Source: Methanolobus vulcani (GTDB taxonomy: Archaea > Halobacteriota > Methanosarcinia > Methanosarcinales > Methanosarcinaceae). From it: a DNA stretch of 64,000 nt. Each line of letters starts with the position of its first letter. The first letter of the stretch is position 1. The stretch lies in contig NZ_FNCA01000003.1 of assembly GCF_900100715.1 (NCBI RefSeq), positions 248,001 to 312,000 on the forward strand, in the 5' to 3' direction. The notes under the pieces are model-generated. The model had not been told where the DNA came from and made no database searches. It saw only the letters and a program-made list of their open reading frames with translations. This document shows positions 42,178 through 51,053 of this stretch, piece after piece. The translations under genes and the position numbers were made by a program.

Positions 42178-43269
42178 ATGGAAAGCGCCGGAAGAGAAAA
42201 GATAACACTGCACATCGATATGGACAGCTTTTACTCCTCAGTTGAAGTAAGGGAAAAGCCGGAACTTAAAGGACTGCCTGTTGTGGTAGGATCAGACCCT
42301 AAAGGCGGCAGTGGCAGAGGAGTTGCAAGTACTTGTTCATATGAAGCAAGGGCATACGGCATACATTCCGGTATGCCAATCTCAAAAGCCTACAAACTAT
42401 GCCATGATGCAGTATATCTCAGGGTCAACATGAAGCTTTACAAGGAAGTATCTGCAGACATAATGCAGACACTTCGCATTTTTGCCGACCGGTTCCAGCA
42501 GGTTAGTGTTGATGAAGCATACCTTGACATTGGAGAATCAATTTCGGATTATGAATCGGCAACCCTGCTTGCAAAGAAGATAAAAAGTGAGATACAGAGG
42601 CTTCATGGACTTACATGCTCAATTGGCGTGGCGCCAAACAAGGTAATTGCAAAGATAGCATCCGATTTTAACAAACCCGATGGACTGACCGTTGTAAGAC
42701 CTGAGGATATACAGGATTTCCTGTTCCCCATGCATGTGTCAAGAATACCTGGGATCGGTAAGAAAACCCAGCCAATTCTGGAAGAGATGGGGATTGAAAA
42801 TGTGGGACAGCTTGCAACCTGCGATGTGCAGTTACTCATAGCTCGTTTTGGAAAATTCGGTGTTGTCATGCACCAGCTTGCAAATGGTATTGACACACGT
42901 GAAGTGAAAGAGAGAGAAGAAGTAAAATCCGTGAGCACAGAGGATACTTTCGATGAGGATATCTCCGAACCGGTCAAAATTGAAGCTGTTTTCAGAGAGC
43001 TGACCGAGAAGGTCCACGCATCAATGATGAAAAAGAGATTCAGGTACAGGACTGTGACCATCAAGGTGCGTTTTGAGGATTTCAGGACATATACCCGGGC
43101 AAAAACACTGAATGCTGCCACCACGGATAAAGAAGTGATCGCAAAGAATGCTCTGACACTTATGGAAGAATTCATGGGTACAGGCAGATTCAGGTTACTT
43201 GGAGTAGGGGTCACAAAACTTGAAAAGATAGATGAAAGACAAACCTTTTTGAGTGATTTTCTTTATTGA
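42178..43269 (+). CDS. dinB: DNA polymerase IV (Y family)
   Basis: 363 aa. Low-fidelity translesion polymerase. Motifs: HIDMDSFYSSVEVREKPEL (first catalytic Asp and steric-gate region), PVVVGSDPKGGSGRGVASTC, SYEARAYGIHSGMPISKAYK, QQVSVDEAYLDI (catalytic Asp-Glu), GVAPNKVIAKIASDFNKPDG, then helix-hairpin-helix RIPGIGKKTQPILEEMGIEN and the little-finger domain. The C-terminal FLSDFLY could be a PCNA-binding box (QTFLSDFLY). GGAG precedes ATG. Confidence 0.95.
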   Translation: MESAGREKITLHIDMDSFYSSVEVREKPELKGLPVVVGSDPKGGSGRGVASTCSYEARAYGIHSGMPISKAYKLCHDAVYLRVNMKLYKEVSADIMQTLRIFADRFQQVSVDEAYLDIGESISDYESATLLAKKIKSEIQRLHGLTCSIGVAPNKVIAKIASDFNKPDGLTVVRPEDIQDFLFPMHVSRIPGIGKKTQPILEEMGIENVGQLATCDVQLLIARFGKFGVVMHQLANGIDTREVKEREEVKSVSTEDTFDEDISEPVKIEAVFRELTEKVHASMMKKRFRYRTVTIKVRFEDFRTYTRAKTLNAATTDKEVIAKNALTLMEEFMGTGRFRLLGVGVTKLEKIDERQTFLSDFLY

Positions 43270-43438
43270 TCGATGTGTGATGCATATATGATTATGATTG
43301 TGATTATGATAAAACACTGATTTGAAAAAGTATATATGAAAAGTAAAACAAGAGGTAAATAGGCTGGAACGGGAGGTTAGTCAACAAACCCATTCTAACC
43401 AAAGAAGATAATCCAATTAATATTGGGTGGTGCGATAT

Positions 43439-44470
43439 ATGAGATGCAAAATAATGACATTACTGATAGTGCTAGCTTTATTCACAGGAATAGCAAGCGC
43501 TTATGATACAAATGACTTGAATTCAAATGGTCCAGAACCTCTAATAAAAGTGGCTGCAGCTACTGGAGAATCGATTGTAGATAACCTGGATGGAACTTAC
43601 ACATATACACAAACAGTGGATGAGAGCAGTACAGCTCCACATTACACTGCACCTGCTAATGGAGGAGGTTTTGGAATATACAGCTGGATGGATCAGGATT
43701 ATGGCTGGATGCATACACTGGACCCAACAATTTATGCTGACCCGAACCTTACTATAAACTCAGTACAAATTGTAATCCGTGCATGGGACGTCGATGCTGA
43801 ACCTGAGCATGGACTTGAAGGTGAGTACGATCATGTTACTGCAGATGGTGTGGATATGAACCCGGTATATCTTCAGGGAACAGACGATACATGGTCAACC
43901 ACAACATTTGACGTAAACCCCTCTCTACTATTGAATGATGGAGCCCTTGATATGTGGATAGACATCGACATGTATGATACAGATTCCTGGGCAACAACAC
44001 TTGAATACAGTAAGCTTATCGTAACATACAGCACCGATGGTTCAAACCATATACCATACGAGCCTGTTGTTGAGAAAAGTCCAGCATACTGTGTAGACAC
44101 AAATGATAATCTTGTGGTTGACGTAACCGGACCAAACCCAGCAGACCCTGATGAAGATGCTGTTACCTACAAGTATAGATGGTATGTAGATGTCGGAACC
44201 GGCGGATATCTTGATGATGACTTTGCACTTGGAATAGACCACACAGGAAACACAGTGCCTGCTGCTGACACAAGTGTCGGAGAGAAATGGATGGTACAGG
44301 TCACTCCTGTAGACGCGTATGGTGCACAGGGCCCAATGGTCGAAGTAGAGTTTGAGACAATTGTTAGGGAATGTGGCGAAGAGGAAATTCCTGAGTTCCC
44401 AACACTTGTACTCCCTATAGCTGCAATAATCGGTATTGCACTTGTGTTCCAGAGACGTAAGAACGAGTAA
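43439..44470 (+). CDS. PEF-CTERM sorted surface protein
   Basis: 343 aa. Signal peptide (cleavage near GIASA-YD), a beta-rich extracellular domain (about 45-210) rich in Asp and Trp (GGGFGIYSWMDQDYGWMHTL, WTTTFDVNP-like strands) and a cadherin/Ig-like domain (about 220-305, GPNPADPDEDAVTYKYRWYV). The C-terminus is a PEF-CTERM sorting signal: EEIPEFPTLVLPIAAIIGIA, then a basic end RRKNE. Such proteins are processed and anchored by an archaeosortase, which is not encoded in this window. ATG 43439 is preferred (GGTGG 8 nt upstream) over GTG 43427. Confidence 0.85.
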   Translation: MRCKIMTLLIVLALFTGIASAYDTNDLNSNGPEPLIKVAAATGESIVDNLDGTYTYTQTVDESSTAPHYTAPANGGGFGIYSWMDQDYGWMHTLDPTIYADPNLTINSVQIVIRAWDVDAEPEHGLEGEYDHVTADGVDMNPVYLQGTDDTWSTTTFDVNPSLLLNDGALDMWIDIDMYDTDSWATTLEYSKLIVTYSTDGSNHIPYEPVVEKSPAYCVDTNDNLVVDVTGPNPADPDEDAVTYKYRWYVDVGTGGYLDDDFALGIDHTGNTVPAADTSVGEKWMVQVTPVDAYGAQGPMVEVEFETIVRECGEEEIPEFPTLVLPIAAIIGIALVFQRRKNE

Positions 44471-44499
44471 GTGAAAACTTACTCCAACTTTTCTTTTTT
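44465..44499 (+). terminator. terminator of PEF-CTERM gene
   Basis: GAGTAAGT-GAAA-ACTTACTC (8 bp, GAAA loop) overlaps the stop codon and is followed by TTTTCTTTTTT. Confidence 0.9.
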
Positions 44500-44896
44500 A
44501 AATATTAGTCCTTTTTCACTTAGAGAATATTGTTCATTTAGAGTACTCTTTTTAATTTTTATTAAAAAAAATTAATATTTTTCTGACGATAAAAATAATT
44601 CAAATCCTGTATTGCTTGACTGATACTATATAAGTAATTAAAATAGGATACAAGAAGAATAAAAAAGGAAATAATCCCAAAATAACAGATAAATAACATC
44701 TATTTTTGATAAATATTAATCTAAAAGTGCTATTTTAGTTATTAGAAACTAATTTAAAATTTAAAACTAAATAAAACCATTGAAGTTCATTTATATTCAA
44801 AATAACTAAAGAATCGGTGATTATTTATTCTTAAAACATATAATATTGCTTGAATGCACTGTGTCGTGTGTTCCAAATATTAGAGGGTTATACCTG
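44500..44896. other. about 400-nt AT-rich region upstream of the methyltransferase fusion gene
   Basis: Very AT-rich with many TATA-like stretches (for example ACTATATAAGTA near 44626). No ORF, RNA or clear repeat is visible. It is the likely promoter region of the next gene. Confidence 0.5.
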
Positions 44897-46819
44897 ATGA
44901 AAGAAAGACCTAAAGAATACCAGAACAAAGATAAACAAAAACCAAGGACATTGGGACCAGTCCCATACCTGGAAGAGCATGTGAACCCCGATTGGTGGAA
45001 GAAGATATTCAACTCACTCTACCTGAAGACCGATGCGGATATCGTAGAGGATGCCACCATCACCAGGCAGGAAATAGACACTTTTTCATCAATACTGAAG
45101 CTGACACCTGAAAGCCACGTACTTGACCTGTGTTGTGGACAGGGAAGGCATACACTTGAACTTGCAAGAAGAGGTTTGAAAAACCTTGACGGCCTGGACA
45201 GGTCACATTACCTAATCCAGCGGGCAAAGACCACTGCTAAGAAAGAAAGTCTTGGTGCCAAGTTCAAGGAAGGGGACGCCAGGAAAACACCATACGCAAC
45301 TGACACATTCGATGTTGTGATGCTCCTTGGCAATAGTTTTGGTTATTTTGAAACGTCTGACGAAGACCTGAGAGTCTTAAAAGAAGTAAAAAGGATACTG
45401 AAACCCTGGGGAAAAGTACTGCTTGATGTGGCTGATGGTTCATACCTCAAGGAAAAATACCAGCCACGTTCATGGGAATGGATCGACAAGCACAACTTTG
45501 TGTGCAGGGAGAGGTCCATTTCAACCGATGGTCAGAAACTCATATCTAGAGAGGTAATCGTCAACGACACATCAGGAGTTATAGCAGACCAGTTCTATGC
45601 GGAACGTCTTTACACCACCGATGCGCTGAAAGAGCTGCTGAAAAAAGCAGAATTTACAGATATTGAGATAGTAGACTCCATCAATTCACAGACACTGAGA
45701 AACCAGGACCTTGGAATGATGGAAAGACGCATAATTGTCACTGCAACGGTAAGGAAAGAATGGACCCCTAAGAAGAAAAAGGCAAAGGAAGCAAAGAAGA
45801 ATGTAGTTGTTGTCTTCGGAGACCCGAGGAAGAATGATTCACTAAAGCCATGTGGTGTCTTTGATGATGATGACATGTACACCATAGACCAGCTTAAAGG
45901 TGGACTCTATGAACTTGAAAACTATTCGTTCAAATATCTGGATAACCACGATACACTAGTCACCGACCTTGCAAAAATAAGATCTAAAACGGATTTCGTG
46001 TTCAACCTCTGTGATGAGGGTTATGATAATGACCCAAAAAAAGAGCTGCATGTGCCTGCAATACTTGAGATGTTCAATATTCCTTACACGGGCTCAGGAC
46101 CACAGTGTCTTGCTTTCTGTTATGATAAGGCACTTGTCAGAGGCATTGCAAAGGACCTTGCTGTTCCGGTTCCTGAAGGTATTGTTGTTAAAGGAGAGGA
46201 CACTCTGTTCGAGCTGCCTATGGATTTTCCCGTTATTGTTAAACCTAACTTTGGTGACTCCAGCTTCGGGCTGAACCAGCACAGCGTATGTAACAGTCGT
46301 GATGAGGTTGTCAGAGCCATCTATGACATAAGGGAAGGACTTGGTTACGATAAACCAATACTTGTGGAAGAATTCCTAACCGGAAAAGACCTTAGTATAG
46401 GAATCATAGGCAACCCACCGGAGAACTATACCGTACTGCCGCTTACGCAGGAAGATTACTCTGACTTACCTGAAGACCTTCCAAAGCTCTGCGGATACGA
46501 GGCAAAGTGGATACCGGACTCTCCTTACTGGAAAATAAAATCCTCACCTGCCGACCTTCCAAAAGAGACAGAGGAACTCATTGTCGAGTGCAGCCTGAAA
46601 CTCATAAACAGGCTGGAATGCAGGGACTACACCCGCCTTGACTGGAGACTTGATGCTAAAGGCAACCCAAAGCTCCTTGAAGTCAACCCCAACCCCGGAT
46701 GGTGCTGGGACGGACATCTTGCAAAAATGGCTAAAATTGCTGATATCTCGTACAGCGACATGATAGCCATGATACTCAAGAGCGCAGACGATAGGATTTC
46801 AGGGCAAAAGCAGGGATAA
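44897..46819 (+). CDS. fused SAM methyltransferase / D-Ala-D-Ala ligase-like ATP-grasp protein
   Basis: 640 aa. Residues about 60-300 are a class I SAM-dependent methyltransferase: HVLDLCCGQGRHTLELARRG (motif I, about 74-93), GLDRS, DTFDVVMLLGNSFGYFE and KRILKPWGKVLLDVADGSYL. A Lys-rich linker (KKKKAKEAKKN) joins it to a D-Ala-D-Ala-ligase-like ATP-grasp module (about 320-630): FNLCDEGYDND, AILEMFNIPYTGSGPQCLAF, FPVIVKPNFGDSSFGLNQHS, ILVEEFLTGKDLSIGI and LEVNPNPGWCW. Methanosarcinales have no peptidoglycan, so the ligase half probably joins other amino acids or peptides. Start 44897 has GAGG upstream. Monocistronic. Substrates unknown. Confidence 0.85.
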   Translation: MKERPKEYQNKDKQKPRTLGPVPYLEEHVNPDWWKKIFNSLYLKTDADIVEDATITRQEIDTFSSILKLTPESHVLDLCCGQGRHTLELARRGLKNLDGLDRSHYLIQRAKTTAKKESLGAKFKEGDARKTPYATDTFDVVMLLGNSFGYFETSDEDLRVLKEVKRILKPWGKVLLDVADGSYLKEKYQPRSWEWIDKHNFVCRERSISTDGQKLISREVIVNDTSGVIADQFYAERLYTTDALKELLKKAEFTDIEIVDSINSQTLRNQDLGMMERRIIVTATVRKEWTPKKKKAKEAKKNVVVVFGDPRKNDSLKPCGVFDDDDMYTIDQLKGGLYELENYSFKYLDNHDTLVTDLAKIRSKTDFVFNLCDEGYDNDPKKELHVPAILEMFNIPYTGSGPQCLAFCYDKALVRGIAKDLAVPVPEGIVVKGEDTLFELPMDFPVIVKPNFGDSSFGLNQHSVCNSRDEVVRAIYDIREGLGYDKPILVEEFLTGKDLSIGIIGNPPENYTVLPLTQEDYSDLPEDLPKLCGYEAKWIPDSPYWKIKSSPADLPKETEELIVECSLKLINRLECRDYTRLDWRLDAKGNPKLLEVNPNPGWCWDGHLAKMAKIADISYSDMIAMILKSADDRISGQKQG

Positions 46820-47019
46820 ACTACAATTTTAAATTCTTATTTATGGAACAGATCATATGATGTTTGATTTTGTTCCATGACTTATTTCGTTAGTTCTAAA
46901 TAGACTGAGGTTTCATATATTAGATGGGAGTTATTGTTTGCCTTTATCTTACAGGCAAATAAAATCACATTGGACTGATAATCACCAGTTAGTGAATACT
47001 GGACATGGAGAGTGGATAT

Positions 47020-47304
47020 ATGTTTTCAAAAGTACCTATAGATCTCAGTAACATAAAAAAAGAAAATATCGACAAAGAGATACTAAGAGCTGCACTTATG
47101 GCCGAACTTGATGCCATCAACCTCTATGAACAGATGGCAGGTATGACTGACAATAAAGAAGTAATTAATGTGCTTCTTGATGTTGCAAAGGAAGAAAAAA
47201 CACACATTGGAGAGTTCCAGACACTTCTCCTCCAAATAGACCAGCAGCAGGTTGATGAGCTGGAAGCCGGGAAGAAAGAAGTTGAAGAAGAACTGGGCAA
47301 ATAA
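47020..47304 (+). CDS. half-size ferritin-like protein, copy 1
   Basis: 94 aa from ATG 47020 (GGAGAG 7 nt upstream). Two long helices carry a ferritin-like metal site: AELDAINLYEQM (about 29-40) and DVAKEEKTHIGEF (about 55-67, EExxH). This half-ferritin layout resembles the encapsulated-ferritin (EncFtn) and related rubrerythrin-like families, which dimerise or form rings to build a di-iron site. A Glu/Lys-rich tail follows. A paralog starts 11 nt downstream, so the pair is one operon. No encapsulin shell gene is nearby. An iron or oxidative-stress role is inferred. Confidence 0.75.
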   Translation: MFSKVPIDLSNIKKENIDKEILRAALMAELDAINLYEQMAGMTDNKEVINVLLDVAKEEKTHIGEFQTLLLQIDQQQVDELEAGKKEVEEELGK

Positions 47305-47315
47305 CGGGTGATTAA

Positions 47316-47588
47316 ATGGTATTTTCAGATGTTCCCATTGAACTTAAAAATGTCAGCGAAGAAGACATTGATAAAGAGTTAATGAGAGTTGCCATCATGG
47401 CTGAATTCGATGCTATTAACATGTACGAACAGATGGCAAATATCACCGAAAATGAAGACCTTAAGACAATATTGCTCGATATAGCCCAAGAAGAAAAAGT
47501 TCATGTAGCCATGTTCCAGACTGTTCTCATGGAAGTTGACAATGAATATCTCAAAGTTATGGTGAATTACTCATTGGCAAAAGAGTGA
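47316..47588 (+). CDS. half-size ferritin-like protein, copy 2
   Basis: 90 aa, paralogous to the preceding gene: VFSDVPIELKNVSEEDIDKE at the start, AEFDAINMYEQM and DIAQEEKVHVAMF for the metal-site helices. The pair differs most at the C-terminus (here NEYLKVMVNYSLAKE), so a mixed assembly is possible. GGTGATT lies 2 nt ahead of ATG. It converges with the DUF1624 gene. Confidence 0.75.
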   Translation: MVFSDVPIELKNVSEEDIDKELMRVAIMAEFDAINMYEQMANITENEDLKTILLDIAQEEKVHVAMFQTVLMEVDNEYLKVMVNYSLAKE

Positions 47589-47620
47589 ATTTATCTATTC
47601 AATCTGATTGAAGGAAGTTA

Positions 47621-48364
47621 TTAGATCCTAGTAACCAGCAGTAATGTTCCCACAATCACCGGCTGATGCACCAGATAGATCAGCAGCGACTTTTTCCCCA
47701 GATACTCAAGCAATCTCACAACAGCATTCCCCTCGCAATCACACATCCTGAAACTTCGTTTGTAATCAGGATACAGGCTGTTCCCTGTATAAATTCCCAG
47801 AAGGACAAGGCCAAACCAGGGAATCAGCGGGAAGTAATCAAGAGTGTAAAAACCGTGTGGTTTGAGACCTATCCATAAAAGCCAGGGGTAATTTACATAA
47901 ACCGGGTCCGTCAGGACTCCTGCAAAGAGCAAGACAAGACCTGCAATCAGATTGAACCTTCTGTACTTCAGGAATGGATAGGAAATGATTATCGAAACTC
48001 CTATCAGGTGGAGAATTCCAAAGTAGATTGTGCCGCTTTCAAGGAATATTGCTGTAACTGCGGTTATTACAAGACCCCAGCCAAAAATTCCGGCACCTCT
48101 TTTCAGATTGTGGATGAAGATATCTTTTTCAGGTTTGGAACGGGATGTCCTTGAGTAGCTTAAAGTGAGAGAAACGCCCACAAGAAAAATGAAAAGGATA
48201 GCTGCGCTTCTACCTATTACAAGCAGAAGACCTGAATGCATATCAAAATAATGGATGTTGAAAAAATAAAGATCAAAAAAGAAATGATAGGCAACCATCA
48301 GAACGATTGCGACTGCACGCAGAGCATCAACTTCAAAGAATCGTTCTTTTGGAATTACATCCAT
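47621..48364 (-). CDS. DUF1624 family membrane protein (heparan-acetyltransferase-like)
   Basis: 247 aa with about seven transmembrane helices. The start RFFEVDALRAVAIVLMVAYH is the hallmark of the DUF1624/acyltransferase-like fold (conserved Asp-Ala-Arg and membrane His). Later helices include HSGLLLVIGRSAAILFIFLV and YLGKKSLLIYLVHQPVIVG (C-terminal conserved His). These proteins may transfer acetyl groups across the membrane, but the archaeal role is not known. It starts 19 nt after the OapC-like gene stop, so they share a transcript. Confidence 0.82.
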   Translation of the reverse strand: MDVIPKERFFEVDALRAVAIVLMVAYHFFFDLYFFNIHYFDMHSGLLLVIGRSAAILFIFLVGVSLTLSYSRTSRSKPEKDIFIHNLKRGAGIFGWGLVITAVTAIFLESGTIYFGILHLIGVSIIISYPFLKYRRFNLIAGLVLLFAGVLTDPVYVNYPWLLWIGLKPHGFYTLDYFPLIPWFGLVLLGIYTGNSLYPDYKRSFRMCDCEGNAVVRLLEYLGKKSLLIYLVHQPVIVGTLLLVTRI

Positions 48365-48383
48365 TGCTTACCTCAAAGAAAAA

Positions 48384-48839
48384 TCACTTTTTCTTCTTTT
48401 TCTTATCTTTGTTTTCCTTAAAAACAGAACCAAGATGCAGGGCATATGCACCATCTTCCTTGAAAGCCATCACGATCTCTTTGCGGTCAAGCAGGGAATC
48501 GAGGTTCAGTTCATAGGAACCTGGACCAAGGATACGCACGGATTCGACCCTTTCACCATTCTCTTCGGTTACGCTGGACTCCTTCTTTTCAACACCAAGT
48601 ATGTCATCGATCTCGCGGATAATCGTCTCGGAATGTTCATCTGCTTTTTCAGAGGAAGTCTCATCAATAACGTGTTCCTTTCCGGTTTCTGTTGTCTCAG
48701 ACTCTTCAGGAGATTTACTCTCAAGCTCTTCATCCTTGACATAAAGGAACTTATTCCAGCCGCAATTAGGGCATCCGCTAAGTATTACTGAAGCACCGTC
48801 TACAAAGATTGATTCACATCTTGTACACTTATGAGGCAT
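48384..48839 (-). CDS. zinc-ribbon protein (OapC/COG3364-like)
   Basis: 151 aa. The N-terminal zinc ribbon is MPHKCTRCESIFVDGAS with CPNCGWNKFLYV, four Cys in CxxC pairs. A long acidic Ser/Glu-rich disordered middle (about 40-100) follows, then a beta domain (SVRILGPGSYELNLDSLLDR, KEIVMAFKEDGAYALHLGS) and a Lys-rich end (KKKKKK). This layout matches archaeal OapC-like zinc-ribbon proteins linked with replication origins; the name is from recall and the role here is not shown. Confidence 0.75.
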   Translation of the reverse strand: MPHKCTRCESIFVDGASVILSGCPNCGWNKFLYVKDEELESKSPEESETTETGKEHVIDETSSEKADEHSETIIREIDDILGVEKKESSVTEENGERVESVRILGPGSYELNLDSLLDRKEIVMAFKEDGAYALHLGSVFKENKDKKKKKK

Positions 48840-48911
48840 GGTCCACCGAATTAAATAAGCATCATGATATATTAAAACACTTGCGATAAGCCACTTACAG
48901 ATAGCTCAGAC

Positions 48912-49781
48912 TCATTCATTCAGATATTTTCCGATAAGAGGATCAAGCCTTCTCTTTGTTTCATGAGGTATCATGGACGGAACGGTTGTTATCGCACCCA
49001 TAAGAGCATCCTTACACATACAGTGTTGCTCGATACTCAGTTTATCCAGAGTTGACACAATTATATCTTTTACAGCAGCCTCATTCTTCATCGCATTCTC
49101 AATGATAGTCTCAATGGTGACATCTTCCTCATGCCATACATCGTAATCTGTTACGGTAGCGATCATGGAGTAACATATCTCAGCTTCACGAGCGAGTTTT
49201 GCCTCAGGAATTGCAGTCATGCCAATTATATCGAAACCAAGTGCCTGGTAAACTCTGGACTCCGCACGAGTTGAGAACTGCGGACCTTCCATACAAACAT
49301 AGGTTCCACCTTCCTTGACGCTGTAACCCTTTGAATTAGCAACATCGACTATGGTCTTTGAAGTCTCAGGACAGAATGGGTCTGCAAATCCCATATGGAC
49401 AACAATACCATCCTCGAAGAAAGTTGATGGTCTGGATTTTGTGCGGTCATATATCTGGTTTGGAATCACAATATCCAGTGGTTTGAACTCCTCTTTCAGA
49501 CTGCCCACTGCAGATGCAGCGATTATGCGTTTCACACCAAGTTTTTTGAGAGCGAAGATATTAGCTCTCGAGTTCAGTTCAGATGGAGAGATCCTGTGAC
49601 CAACTCCATGTCTTGGAAGGAAACAGACACTCAGGTCACCATGGTCACCAATTGTTATTGAGTCCGAAGGTTTTCCAAAAGGAGTGTCAATATCAACATC
49701 TCGTACATTGTCAAGCAGATTGGCATCATAAATGCCGCTTCCGCCTATAATTGCGACATCAGCTTTAGCTTTTTCCTGCAT
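48912..49781 (-). CDS. mtnP: S-methyl-5'-thioadenosine (or thioinosine) phosphorylase
   Basis: 289 aa. PNP-family enzyme that splits methylthioadenosine, or methylthioinosine in some methanogens, releasing the base. Motifs: AIIGGSGIYDANLL (phosphate loop), LPRHGVGHRISPSELNSRAN, AASAVGSLKEEF, EGPQFSTRAESRVY, GMTAIPEAKLAREAEICYSM and TDYDVWHEE. The ATG at 49781 is preferred because the longer start would overlap the phosphoribosyltransferase gene. Downstream partner of a purine-type phosphoribosyltransferase: a base-salvage pair. Confidence 0.9.
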   Translation of the reverse strand: MQEKAKADVAIIGGSGIYDANLLDNVRDVDIDTPFGKPSDSITIGDHGDLSVCFLPRHGVGHRISPSELNSRANIFALKKLGVKRIIAASAVGSLKEEFKPLDIVIPNQIYDRTKSRPSTFFEDGIVVHMGFADPFCPETSKTIVDVANSKGYSVKEGGTYVCMEGPQFSTRAESRVYQALGFDIIGMTAIPEAKLAREAEICYSMIATVTDYDVWHEEDVTIETIIENAMKNEAAVKDIIVSTLDKLSIEQHCMCKDALMGAITTVPSMIPHETKRRLDPLIGKYLNE

Positions 49782-49809
49782 CTTATCACTCGTTTTATTC
49801 AGCAAGTTT

Positions 49810-50496
49810 CTAGTACTGCTTTCCGTCCTCATTCACAGAGCATACGACACCTCTGCGGTGCATCTCTTCCATAACCTCAGGAAGCCTTCCGGGCTGTGCA
49901 ATCTCAAATGCGAAAGAGTCAAGTGAGTGATACATGTAAAGACCGTGTCTTATAGAAGCAACATCCCAGAGTTCCCTGTCCTCTTTTGTCATGAGTGTTG
50001 AGATGAGATCGGTCATGTCCTCGATGAAATTCCATGGGAAAACTACCCGTGCCCATTCTTCAAGACGTTCTCCTACAAAATCCGGTTCGAATTCTGATGA
50101 ATCAAGGAACTGAAGAGATGCAGTCTTCACTTCCTTTGGACCCTGTTCATTCACATATTCAAGAGAGTGCATCAGGCTCTTGCCTGTGTCTGCAATATCA
50201 TCAACAATAAGGATCTTCTTTCCTGCAACGGCATTGTCGGCAAGAGGATATTTGATCTGTGGCTCATCACCTGCAAGTGCAGTTCCAAGGTAGTGCTCGA
50301 TCTTAAGACTTGTAAGGTCATCAAGACCAAGGAAATCACATAACACACGACCTGCAAACCATCCGCCTCTTGCAAGGGCAACTATCATATCTGGTTCGTA
50401 ACCTGAAGCTTTCACTTCGTTTGCAACTTCTCTGCACAGGTCGTAAATGTAATCCCAGTTTGTAACAACACATTTGAATTTGTCAGGTAAAGCCAT
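49810..50496 (-). CDS. purine phosphoribosyltransferase (Gpt/Hpt-like)
   Basis: 228 aa from ATG 50496 with GGAGAG 5 nt upstream. PRPP-binding motif KILIVDDIADTGKSLMHSLE (about residues 96-115) and the type I PRTase start MIVALARGGWFAGRVLCDFL. The extra C-terminal region (WARVVFPWNFIEDM and on) is typical of archaeal COG2236 proteins. It attaches ribose phosphate to a purine base, probably one released by the MtnP encoded 28 nt downstream. Exact base preference is unknown. Confidence 0.85.
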   Translation of the reverse strand: MALPDKFKCVVTNWDYIYDLCREVANEVKASGYEPDMIVALARGGWFAGRVLCDFLGLDDLTSLKIEHYLGTALAGDEPQIKYPLADNAVAGKKILIVDDIADTGKSLMHSLEYVNEQGPKEVKTASLQFLDSSEFEPDFVGERLEEWARVVFPWNFIEDMTDLISTLMTKEDRELWDVASIRHGLYMYHSLDSFAFEIAQPGRLPEVMEEMHRRGVVCSVNEDGKQY

Positions 50497-50674
50497 ATTA
50501 TCTCTCCAATAATTATAAACAAAAGATGATTCACTATATTTAAACAAATAGGAGATATAATTTACCTATTATGCATCAGGTATCCTGTTGTGAAAATGGA
50601 ATCATACGCAAACTATATCAACAATGAAATAGTTGAGGAGGGAGTACCCTTCCAGAATAAGCACTAATCTCCGA

Positions 50675-50749
50675 AGCGGGGTGGGGTAGCCAGGAGATCC
50701 CGACGGGCTCATAACCCGTAGACCGATAGTTCGAATCTATCCCCCGCTA
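50675..50749 (+). tRNA. initiator tRNA-Met(CAT), copy 1
   Basis: 75 nt. Acceptor arms AGCGGGG/CCCCGCT with an A1-T72 pair; anticodon stem ACGGG/CCCGT with three G:C pairs next to the CTCATAA loop. Both are marks of archaeal initiator tRNA. No CCA encoded. Confidence 0.95.
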
Positions 50750-50880
50750 CTTTTCTAACATAATTTTGATCTAACCATCAATTAGTGTGTTAGAGCCGTG
50801 TTCTGGAAATATACATATATAGTATGCAGACATAGAAGGATTTACTTTACTAATAAAACTTTAAAAACTTCAATCCCTGA

Positions 50881-50955
50881 AGCGGGGTGGGGTAGCCAGG
50901 AGATCCCGACGGGCTCATAACCCGTAGACCGATAGTTCGAATCTATCCCCCGCTA
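50881..50955 (+). tRNA. initiator tRNA-Met(CAT), copy 2
   Basis: Identical in all 75 positions to copy 1, starting 206 nt downstream. Flanking DNA is not conserved beyond a few bases. Confidence 0.95.
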
Positions 50956-51053
50956 CTAACTCTCTTTTCTAAATATCATTTTATCATTTCCGGAAACTGA
51001 GTTGTAACTCTTTTATATCATTTACTCATTCCAGTAAGTTCAGGATATTAAAA

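Noticed and set aside
50675-50955. Prophage or integrated-element attachment site at the tRNA pair
   Set aside because: The repeated unit is the whole tRNA; no integrase or phage gene lies between or beside the copies.
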